From assembly GCF_024320865.1 (NCBI RefSeq), contig NZ_JANDBD010000012.1, positions 124,001 through 188,000 on the forward strand: 64,000 bases of DNA, given 5' to 3'. Source of the stretch: Mycolicibacterium arenosum. GTDB taxonomy: Bacteria; Actinomycetota; Actinomycetes; Mycobacteriales; Mycobacteriaceae. Shown here in pieces: positions 44,668-51,520 of this stretch (positions are counted from its first letter, which is position 1; each line of letters begins with the position of its first letter). Under the pieces are notes generated by a model that worked only from the letters and a program-made list of their open reading frames with translations, did not search any database and was not told the DNA's origin. The position numbers and the translations under genes are program-made.

Positions 44668-44696
44668 CCGGGTGTGTCTCGAACGGCGACACCCGG
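44668..44696 (+). other. 5' leader hairpin before the glycine-rich protein gene
   Basis: CCGGGTGT and ACACCCGG (8 bp) flank a 13-bp loop, 70 bp before the ATG at 44766. It lies in the likely 5' UTR and could affect mRNA stability or translation. Confidence 0.35.
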
Positions 44697-44765
44697 CGCT
44701 GAAGGGGGCGCACGAACCGCTGGGGCTGGTCGCCGCCTTCCCGAACGCACGGGAACGAGGAAGCC

Positions 44766-47153
44766 ATGTCACGTCACCACCGCCGCCGCAACCGCCTCGC
44801 GGGTCCGACCATGATGACCGCAGCGGTCGCAGCGGGAGTCCTGGTCGCAGGCAGTCCGCATCACGACCTCGACACGCCCGCACTCGCGGTTGCCGCTCCG
44901 CCGTCGGGCCAGGCGGTGCCGGGCAGGTCACCGGAACCGAACGAGTCGCACGTCGCGGCGTTACGGGTGCTCGGTCTGACGACCCCCATCGCAGCGCAGG
45001 CCGCGGTGCCCACGGCGAGCGCGGATCCCGTGGTCGGCGACCCGATCGCGCTCACCACCAACCAGTTGCGCTCCCTGTTAACCCAGTGGAATCCGGTCTC
45101 GGCGCCGCTCCACCGCCTCGTCGTCAACGACATCCGGCACCGGCACGCCTCCGATCCCGACACCGCGGCGGCGTCGACCCTCGCAGCGTCCCGGCTGGTC
45201 ACGCCGACGCTGACACCCGCGTTGGCTCCGGTGCCCGGCACCAGCTATCCGGTCTCGGACTTCATCAGCAGCGTCATCCGGATCTTCATCAGCAATGGTG
45301 TCGACGCCGCAGCCGACTGCACCGGCGACGCCTGCAACGGCGGCAACGCCGGACTGCTGTTCGGCAGCGGCGGTGCGGGAGCCAATGGCGGCAGCGGCGG
45401 AAACGCCGGACTCTGGGGTGACGGCGGCCGCGGCGGCGACGGCACCGCGATCGGCCAGACCGGTGGCAACGGCGGCTACGCCGGGTTGTTCTTCGGCAAC
45501 GGCGGCGCGGGCGGAAACGGTGGCATCACCGCCAACGGCGGTGACGGCGGTCACGCGGGCACGCTCTCGCTGCTCGGCAACGGCGGCGACGGCGGTCGCG
45601 GCGGCGACGGCATCCGCGGCACCGACGGAACAGTCGGCGAGAACGGCGTCCGGGGCGAGGACGGAACCGACGGCGCGGACGGTGTGGACGGAACCAACGG
45701 CCGTGCCGGAGACAACGGCACCAACGGTCCCGACGGTGAGGTGGGCTCGAGGGGCAACGACGGTCGCAACGGTGTGAACCCCGGCCCCAACGGCGATAAG
45801 GCCATGTCCGGTCCGCCCGGATTCCCCAGTGTGCCCGGCACTCCGATCCCCGCTCACTACGACGGTTTCGCCGGTAACGACGGCGATCCCGGCGAAGAGG
45901 GCGGCGACGGCGGCGACGGTTTCCCCGACCTCGACCTCGCCGGCAGCGGCGGCAGCGGCGGGAGCGGTGGCGACGGCGGAGCGGGTGCTCGGGGCGGCCG
46001 CGGCGGCGACGGCGGACGCGCGGTGGGTGCCGTCGCGAACGGCGGCAACGGCGGGCCCGGCGGTGACGGCGGGACCGGAGCGGCCGGCGGCAACGGCGGC
46101 AACGCCGGTCGGGCGGACGGCCTCGCCGACGCCACCGGTGGCACCGGCGGGCGGGGCGGCAACGGTGGTGCGGGCACACCGGGTGGACCCGGCGACCCCG
46201 GCGGCCCCGGCGGTCGGGGTGTCGACGGAACCAACGGTCAAGACGGCGGCCGAGGCGGCGCGGGTACCGACGGGAAGCGCGGCACCGACGGGCAGGCGGG
46301 CACCGCGGGAGTGGCGGGCACCCCGGGTACACCCGGCATTCCGGCAGGCGCCGGCGGCAAGGGAGGTTCCGCCGGCTGGCTCAGCCTGGGTGTCGGCGGA
46401 ACCGGCGGCAGTGGCGGCGTGGGCGGCGACGGCGGCACCGGGGGAACGGGCGGCAACGGCGCCGACGGCGGAAACGCCGGCGACGGCGGCAACGCGGGAA
46501 GTGGCGGCGACGGCGGCAAGGGCGGCAACGCGGGCAACGGCGGCACCGGCGGTCAGGGTGGCACCGGCGGCAACGGCGGCAACGGCGACCGAGGCGGCGA
46601 CGGCGGCAACGGGGGCACCGGCGGCGGTGCCTATCGAACCGCGCCCGGCGATGCGACGGGCGGCGGCGGTGGTGCCGGCGGCAAGGGCGGCCAGGGCGGC
46701 GCAGGAGGCGCAGGCGGTCCCGGTGGCGAGGGCGGGCCCGGTGGAGCCGCGGGGTCCGCCGGTCAGGGCGGCGCGGCGGGCGCGGCGGGCAACGTCGGTG
46801 CTGGTGGCACCGGCGGATCCGGCGGCGCTGGCGGAGACGGCGGTGCCGGTGGATCCGGCGGTGAGGGCGGAGCGTCCGGCGCGAGCGGTAACAGCGGATT
46901 GTTCGGTAGGCCCGCGGCCACCGGGTCGGCGGGTGCGAACGGCCGGACGGGCGCGACCGGAGCAACGGGTTCCGACGGCACCGCGGGTGCCAACGGCGTC
47001 AACGGTCAGGCGGGCACCGCGGGCAGCCGGGGCGCCGACGGCGCCGCGGGAACGGCGGGCAACACCGGAGCCACCGGCAACGCGGGCAGCACCGGACAGA
47101 AGGGGGCCGACGGAGCGAACGGTGCCAACGGCGCGAACGGCAGGGGCGAGTAG
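44766..47153 (+). CDS. Secreted glycine-rich protein with PGRS-type and collagen-like repeats, no PE domain
   Basis: A 795-residue protein. An Arg-rich N-terminus and hydrophobic stretch (about 14-29) look like a signal peptide. Residues 35-190 are a non-repetitive region with one Cys pair (DCTGDACNGG). From there Gly-Gly-X repeats of PGRS type (NGGNAGLLFGSGGAGANGG) dominate. They are interrupted by collagen-like G-x-y blocks: about 282-345 (GTDGTVGENGVRGEDGTDG), a middle block near 483-530, and the end, 720-795 (GRTGATGATGSDGTAGANG). No PE helix pair is present, so export by ESX is not implied. A surface or matrix role is inferred. GAGGAAG precedes the ATG. The gene sits between crp and the MBL gene, where I recall none in M. 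tuberculosis. Confidence 0.85.
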   Translation: MSRHHRRRNRLAGPTMMTAAVAAGVLVAGSPHHDLDTPALAVAAPPSGQAVPGRSPEPNESHVAALRVLGLTTPIAAQAAVPTASADPVVGDPIALTTNQLRSLLTQWNPVSAPLHRLVVNDIRHRHASDPDTAAASTLAASRLVTPTLTPALAPVPGTSYPVSDFISSVIRIFISNGVDAAADCTGDACNGGNAGLLFGSGGAGANGGSGGNAGLWGDGGRGGDGTAIGQTGGNGGYAGLFFGNGGAGGNGGITANGGDGGHAGTLSLLGNGGDGGRGGDGIRGTDGTVGENGVRGEDGTDGADGVDGTNGRAGDNGTNGPDGEVGSRGNDGRNGVNPGPNGDKAMSGPPGFPSVPGTPIPAHYDGFAGNDGDPGEEGGDGGDGFPDLDLAGSGGSGGSGGDGGAGARGGRGGDGGRAVGAVANGGNGGPGGDGGTGAAGGNGGNAGRADGLADATGGTGGRGGNGGAGTPGGPGDPGGPGGRGVDGTNGQDGGRGGAGTDGKRGTDGQAGTAGVAGTPGTPGIPAGAGGKGGSAGWLSLGVGGTGGSGGVGGDGGTGGTGGNGADGGNAGDGGNAGSGGDGGKGGNAGNGGTGGQGGTGGNGGNGDRGGDGGNGGTGGGAYRTAPGDATGGGGGAGGKGGQGGAGGAGGPGGEGGPGGAAGSAGQGGAAGAAGNVGAGGTGGSGGAGGDGGAGGSGGEGGASGASGNSGLFGRPAATGSAGANGRTGATGATGSDGTAGANGVNGQAGTAGSRGADGAAGTAGNTGATGNAGSTGQKGADGANGANGANGRGE

Positions 47154-47206
47154 TGATTTCGGCGTGATCCCGTTCGCTCAGCGACGGTCTTCACGCCGAA
47201 ATCGCT
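47152..47206. terminator. Bidirectional hairpin between the glycine-rich and MBL genes
   Basis: Arms 47152-47167 and 47191-47206 pair over 16 bp with one T-G wobble, enclosing a 23-bp loop. Each arm touches the stop codon of one of the two convergent genes. Third of the intergenic inverted repeats in this window. Confidence 0.75.
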
Positions 47207-47984
47207 ATGCGCGAAGGTAGTTCAGCTGGGCTTGCACGCTCCACTCGGCGTGCGGCCACAGCTTCTCGTCGACATCGGTGTAGACGTGCTCGACGATCTG
47301 GCGTGCCGTCGCGTCGTCGCCGAGCGTCCGCAGCGCCTCCCGCACCTGGTCGAGCCGCTGCTCGCGGTGTGCCAGGTACATCGCGGTGACGCCTTCGAGG
47401 TCGGGCAGATCGGGGCCGTGACCGGGCAGGACGGTCCGGCCGCCGAGACCGTGCAGCCGACGCAGCGAGTCCAGGTACTCGGCGAGGCTGCCGTCCTCGT
47501 TGTCGATGACGGTGGTGCCGCGGCCCAGCACGGTGTCGGCGGTCAGCACCGCATCGTCGAGCAGGAACGACAGTGAGTCGGCGGTGTGGCCGGGCGTGGC
47601 CATCACCGTGACCCGCACGCCGGCGGCCTCGATCACCTCGCCGTCGGTGAGCGGTCCGCCGAGTCCGCGCAGGAAACCGCTGCCGACGGCGCGGACCGTG
47701 GCGCCGGTCGCGGCGACGAGCTTGTCGATCGCGTCCGTGTGGTCGCCGTGTTTGTGGCTGATCAGCACCAGCGGAATCCGGCCGAGGGCCGCGATGCGCT
47801 CGATGTGCGCGTCGTCGTCCGGGCCGGGATCGACGATGACGTACTCGCGGCTGCCCGCACCCTGCAGCACCCAGGTGTTGGTGCCCTCCAGGGTCAGGTC
47901 GCCGGGGTTGTCGCACAGCAGCACCGACGCCGTGTCGGTGACGCGGCGCAGGTGCCCGTAGGCCGGGTGGTCGAGATCGCTCAC
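47205..47984 (-). CDS. Metallo-beta-lactamase fold hydrolase (Rv3677c type)
   Basis: A 259-residue MBL-fold protein of the LACTB2/glyoxalase II-like group. Metal ligands: HKHGDH (SHKHGDHTDA), His in ATPGHTADS, Asp in LTADTVLGRG and His in LPGHGP. The C-terminal region is a winged-helix-like tail (TARQIVEHVYTD). It may act on RNA or thioesters like its relatives; the substrate is unknown and true beta-lactamase activity is unlikely. It starts with GTG at 47984 and follows the RidA gene by 5 bp in an operon. Confidence 0.9.
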   Translation of the reverse strand: MSDLDHPAYGHLRRVTDTASVLLCDNPGDLTLEGTNTWVLQGAGSREYVIVDPGPDDDAHIERIAALGRIPLVLISHKHGDHTDAIDKLVAATGATVRAVGSGFLRGLGGPLTDGEVIEAAGVRVTVMATPGHTADSLSFLLDDAVLTADTVLGRGTTVIDNEDGSLAEYLDSLRRLHGLGGRTVLPGHGPDLPDLEGVTAMYLAHREQRLDQVREALRTLGDDATARQIVEHVYTDVDEKLWPHAEWSVQAQLNYLRA

Positions 47985-47989
47985 GCGGC

Positions 47990-48481
47990 CTACGACACCT
48001 CGACGATGATTTCCACTTCCACCGGCGCGTCGCGCGGCAGTTCGGACACCCCGACGGCGGATCGCGCGTGCGCACCCGCCTCGCCGAAGATCTCACCGAA
48101 CAGTTCCGAGGCCCCGTTGATCACGCCGGGCTGACCGCCGAAACCCGGTGCGGAGGCCACGAATCCGACGACCTTGACCACGCGAACGACGCTGTCGATG
48201 CCGACGAGCGCGTGCACCGCGGCGAGCGCGTTGAGTCCGCACACCCGAGCCAGCGCCTTGCCGTCCTCGGCGTTGACCTCGCCGCCGACTTTGCCGGTCT
48301 GCAGCAGTTCGCCTTCGACGATCGGCAGCTGACCCGCGGTGTAGACCAGGTTGCCGGTGCGGACGGCGGGTACGTAGGCCGCCAGCGGTGCGACGACGTC
48401 GGGCAACTCGATACCGAGTTCGGCGAGCCGCGCTGAGACGACTCCCGAGTCGCTGGGCCCCGGCCCGCCGGTAACGGTCAC
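47990..48481 (-). CDS. RidA/YjgF-family protein (Rv3678c type)
   Basis: A 163-residue member of the RidA superfamily, which hydrolyses reactive enamines and imines from PLP enzymes. The conserved strand VYTAGQLPIVEG and the C-terminal PRDAPVEVEIIVEV are present. The canonical catalytic Arg near residue 105 of classic RidA is replaced in this segment, so this is a subfamily (Rid2-7-like) with uncertain activity. The GTG at 48481 overlaps the upstream stop (GTGA). Confidence 0.87.
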   Translation of the reverse strand: MTVTGGPGPSDSGVVSARLAELGIELPDVVAPLAAYVPAVRTGNLVYTAGQLPIVEGELLQTGKVGGEVNAEDGKALARVCGLNALAAVHALVGIDSVVRVVKVVGFVASAPGFGGQPGVINGASELFGEIFGEAGAHARSAVGVSELPRDAPVEVEIIVEVS

Positions 48482-48639
48482 TTCGGCCGCTTCAGGTACG
48501 CGATGTGGTTCTCTCCCGTCGGTCCCGGCAGCACGGACACCAGCTCGTAGCCCTGATCACCCCACTGGTCGAGGATCTGCTTCGTGGCGTGCACCAACAG
48601 GGGCACCGTCACGTATTCCCACTTGACCGGTTCGCTCAT
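48478..48639 (-). CDS. DUF4177 small protein (Rv3678A type)
   Basis: A 53-residue protein: MSEPVKWEYVTVPLLVH, then ILDQWGDQGYELVSVLPGPTG, the typical DUF4177 pattern of strand, helix and WGxxGWELV-like turn. Function unknown. The ATG at 48639 is supported by TAGGCT 7 bp upstream. It is first in an operon with the RidA and MBL genes and divergent from bagA. Confidence 0.87.
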   Translation of the reverse strand: MSEPVKWEYVTVPLLVHATKQILDQWGDQGYELVSVLPGPTGENHIAYLKRPK

Positions 48640-48646
48640 GGTGCTG

Positions 48647-48652
48647 AGCCTA
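48647..48652 (-). promoter_or_regulatory. Candidate -10 box of the DUF4177-RidA-MBL operon
   Basis: TAGGCT, 7 bp before the ATG at 48639. Confidence 0.5.
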
Positions 48653-48675
48653 ACCGTCCACTCACAGCGCTTGGT

Positions 48676-48681
48676 TAGCAT
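48676..48681 (+). promoter_or_regulatory. Candidate -10 box of the bagAB operon
   Basis: TAGCAT, 6 bp before the GTG at 48688; divergent from the operon to the left. Confidence 0.5.
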
Positions 48682-48687
48682 GCTGTA

Positions 48688-49716
48688 GTGACTCCCCCTT
48701 CCTCAGCGGCTCAAGGTAGAACCGCCGTCGGCTGGCCGTCCCGCCTGAGCAAGGCACGGCTGCACTTCGTCACCGGCAAGGGGGGAACCGGCAAATCGAC
48801 CATCGCGGCGGCGCTGGCCCTCGCGCTGGCGGCGGGCGGACGCAAGGTGCTGCTGGTAGAGGTCGAGGGACGCCAGGGCATCGCCCAGCTGTTCGACGTG
48901 CCGCCACTGCCCTATCAAGAGGTGAAGATCGCGACGGCGGACGGCGGTGGCCAGGTCAACGCCCTCGCCATCGACACCGAGGCCGCGTTCCTGGAGTACC
49001 TCGACATGTTCTACAACCTCGGCATCGCCGGCCGCGCGATGCGGCGCATCGGCGCCGTCGAGTTCGCCACCACCATCGCCCCCGGCCTGCGCGACGTGCT
49101 GCTGACCGGCAAGGTCCGCGAGATCGTCACGCGCGGCGAGAAGGGCAAGCAGCCGGTGTACGACGCGATCGTCGTCGACTCGCCGCCGACCGGCCGGATC
49201 GCGCGCTTCCTCGACGTCACGAAGGCCGTCTCCGATCTGGCGAAGGGCGGGCCGGTGCACGGCCAGGCCGAGAGCGTCGTGAAGGTGCTGCACTCCGAGC
49301 TGACCGCCATCCACCTGGTCACGCTGCTGGAGGCGCTACCCGTTCAGGAGACCGTCGAGGCCATCGACGAACTGCGCGAACTCGATCTTCCGATCGGCAG
49401 CGTGATCGTCAACCGCAACATCCCGGCGTACCTGAATCCCGCGGACCTCTCCAAGGCGGCCGACGGGGACATCGACGCCGGTGCGGTCAGGGCCGCGCTG
49501 TCGAAGTCCGGAATCGAATTGTCCGACAACGACTTCGCGGGCCTGCTGACCGAGACCATTCAGCACGCCACGCGGATCTCGGCGCGGGCGGAGAGCGCCG
49601 AGCAGCTCGACGAGCTCGACGTGCCCCGGCTGGAACTCCCCGCGATCCGCGACGGCGTGGACCTGGGCAGCCTCTACGAACTGGCAGAAGCGTTGAACGC
49701 GCAGGGAGTCCGGTAA
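48688..49716 (+). CDS. bagA: ArsA/GET3-like ATPase (Rv3679 ortholog)
   Basis: A 342-residue SIMIBI-class ATPase with the deviant P-loop VTGKGGTGKSTIA, the switch region VVDSPPTGR and a long helical insertion around 170-215. Despite the common label anion-transporting ATPase, there is no membrane segment. The M. tuberculosis pair Rv3679/Rv3680 (BagA/BagB, as I recall) forms a complex that protects against glycerol and nitric-oxide stress. Its TAA shares one base with the ATG of the partner gene. Starts with GTG at 48688. Confidence 0.9.
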   Translation: MTPPSSAAQGRTAVGWPSRLSKARLHFVTGKGGTGKSTIAAALALALAAGGRKVLLVEVEGRQGIAQLFDVPPLPYQEVKIATADGGGQVNALAIDTEAAFLEYLDMFYNLGIAGRAMRRIGAVEFATTIAPGLRDVLLTGKVREIVTRGEKGKQPVYDAIVVDSPPTGRIARFLDVTKAVSDLAKGGPVHGQAESVVKVLHSELTAIHLVTLLEALPVQETVEAIDELRELDLPIGSVIVNRNIPAYLNPADLSKAADGDIDAGAVRAALSKSGIELSDNDFAGLLTETIQHATRISARAESAEQLDELDVPRLELPAIRDGVDLGSLYELAEALNAQGVR

Positions 49717-50846
49717 TGAGCAACGCACCCGTCGCCCTTGATATGGGCGCCATCCTAACCGATACCTCGAATCGAGTCGTAGTCTGTTGTGGCGCAGGCG
49801 GTGTCGGCAAGACCACCACCGCGGCGGCCATGGCGCTGCGGGCCGCCGAGTACGGCCGCACGGTCGTCGTGCTGACGATCGACCCGGCCAAGCGGCTGGC
49901 GCAGGCGCTCGGCATCGAGAGCCTCGGCAACACCCCGCAGCGGGTTCCGCTCGCCCCGGAGGCCAAGGGTGAGTTGCACGCCATGATGCTCGACATGCGC
50001 CGGACGTTCGACGAGATGGTGTTGCAGTACTCCACGGATACCCAACGCGCCGAGGCGATTCTGGAGAACCAGTTCTATCAGACCGTCGCGACGTCGCTGG
50101 CGGGCACGCAGGAGTACATGGCGATGGAGAAGCTCGGCCAGCTGCTGGGCGAGGACAAGTGGGACCTCATCGTCGTCGACACCCCGCCGTCGCGGAACGC
50201 CCTCGACTTCCTGGACGCACCCAAGCGCCTGGGCAGCTTCATGGACAGCAGGCTGTGGCGCCTGCTGCTGGCCCCCGGCCGGGGTATCGGAAAGCTCGTC
50301 ACCGGGGCAGTCGGCTTGGCGATGAAGGCGCTGTCCACCGTGCTCGGTTCCCAGATGCTCGCCGACGCAGCAGGTTTCGTCCAGGCGCTGGACGCCACGT
50401 TCGACGGTTTCCGCCAGAAGGCCGACAAGACCTACGAGCTACTGAAGCGGCGCGGCACCCAGTTCGTCGTCGTCTCAGCCGCTGAACCCGACGCGTTGCG
50501 CGAAGCGACGTTCTTCGTGGACCGGCTGTCGCAGGAACGCATGCCGCTCGCCGGCCTCATCCTCAACCGCACGAATCCGACGCTGTGCGACCTCAAGGCG
50601 GACAAGGCGAACGAGGCCGCCGACGCCCTCGACGAGGGCGATGCGCTGACCGCCGCGGTGCTGCGAATCCACGCCGACCGGGCGTTGACGGCGAAGCGCG
50701 AGGTGCGGCTGCTGTCGCGGTTCACGGGCGCGAACCCGCACGTCGCCATCGTGGGCGTGCCATCGCTGCCGTTCGACGTCTCCGATCTCGAGGCGCTGCG
50801 CGCCATCGCCGATCAGGTCACGGGCGAGGCGGCCGAGACCGCCTGA
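49716..50846 (+). CDS. bagB: ArsA/GET3-like ATPase partner (Rv3680 ortholog)
   Basis: A 376-residue ATPase of the same class with P-loop CCGAGGVGKTTTA, the second Lys-containing TIDPAKRLAQALG, and switch region VVDTPPSRNALDFLDAP, which are closer to ArsA than its partner's. A hydrophobic helix pair (LLLAPGRGIGKLVTGAVGLAM) may hold a client or lipid. It overlaps the first ATPase gene by one base (TAATG), so the two are made together and probably form a heterodimer. Confidence 0.9.
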   Translation: MSNAPVALDMGAILTDTSNRVVVCCGAGGVGKTTTAAAMALRAAEYGRTVVVLTIDPAKRLAQALGIESLGNTPQRVPLAPEAKGELHAMMLDMRRTFDEMVLQYSTDTQRAEAILENQFYQTVATSLAGTQEYMAMEKLGQLLGEDKWDLIVVDTPPSRNALDFLDAPKRLGSFMDSRLWRLLLAPGRGIGKLVTGAVGLAMKALSTVLGSQMLADAAGFVQALDATFDGFRQKADKTYELLKRRGTQFVVVSAAEPDALREATFFVDRLSQERMPLAGLILNRTNPTLCDLKADKANEAADALDEGDALTAAVLRIHADRALTAKREVRLLSRFTGANPHVAIVGVPSLPFDVSDLEALRAIADQVTGEAAETA

Positions 50847-50861
50847 TAGTGGGAGGTGCGG

Positions 50862-51227
50862 TCAGACCGCGCTGCGGTGTTTGCGCTGGGCGGCGAAGAA
50901 ATCGGCCCAGGAGACGACCTCGGGGTGCTGCTTGAGCAGGGCTCGGCGCTGACGTTCGGTCATCCCGCCCCACACGCCGAACTCAACGCGATTGTCGAGC
51001 GCATCGGCTCCACATTCGGAGATCACCGGGCAGTGCCTGCAGATCACGGCGGCTTTGCGCTGGGCGGCACCGCGAACGAACAGCTCGTCGGGGTCGGCCT
51101 GCCGGCACCGCGCCTGGGAGACCCACGCGATGCGGGCTTCGGCTTCGGCGCCACTGACGCCCGGTTGAACAGTACTGACTGGGGAGCTCGTGATGGTTCT
51201 GCGCGCCGCGGGCCGTGTTCCTGACAC
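50862..51227 (-). CDS. whiB4: Iron-sulfur redox regulator WhiB4
   Basis: A 121-residue WhiB-family protein. The four cluster Cys are C41, C63, C66 and C72 (ARC...ICRHC...EC), followed by the family signature GVWGG (84-88) and a basic C-terminal region (ERQRRALLKQHPEV) used for DNA or sigma-factor contact. In M. tuberculosis WhiB4 senses oxygen and nitric oxide, compacts DNA and regulates antioxidant and beta-lactam-response genes. It starts with GTG at 51227 and stands opposite ponA2, as in M. tuberculosis. Confidence 0.95.
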   Translation of the reverse strand: MSGTRPAARRTITSSPVSTVQPGVSGAEAEARIAWVSQARCRQADPDELFVRGAAQRKAAVICRHCPVISECGADALDNRVEFGVWGGMTERQRRALLKQHPEVVSWADFFAAQRKHRSAV

Positions 51228-51520
51228 CAGCGTTCCCTTCGTCCCAGCCGCCCCCTCGGCGGCTTTTCCCAGGGTGTAGAACGCTGCTGCGATCTACGCC
51301 ACATTGCGGTCAGTAGTGTTACCTAGATCGCACTGTGTGACAAACCTAGGTGGTCAGGGGGGTTTTGCGCAACAGTCAAATCTCGCTTTTTTGGGACGAC
51401 CGTGCCGTCACCCATCTTCCCTCGTGTTCGACGGGTCCGCAGCCCCCAGTGATCGTCGTGGCCTGCACCTATCCGGACGGCACGAGGTGATCGGCGCCGG
51501 GCGTGGCTACTCTGTACGAC
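51228..51520. other. whiB4-ponA2 divergent intergenic region
   Basis: 293 bp without a gene. It contains a T-rich stretch (CTCGCTTTTTTGGG near 51389), unusual for this GC-rich window, and a CRP-like half-site TGTGTGAC near 51335. The ponA2 -10 box is at its right end. No ORF or RNA structure was recognised. Confidence 0.5.
51508..51513 (+). promoter_or_regulatory. Candidate -10 box of ponA2
   Basis: TACTCT, 7 bp before the ATG at 51521; this favours that ATG over the in-frame GTG at 51503. Confidence 0.5.

Noticed and set aside
45300..47153. CRISPR-like or satellite repeat array
   Set aside because: The periodicity is codon-based (Gly-Gly-X and Gly-x-y) inside one long ORF; no conserved direct repeats with unique spacers.
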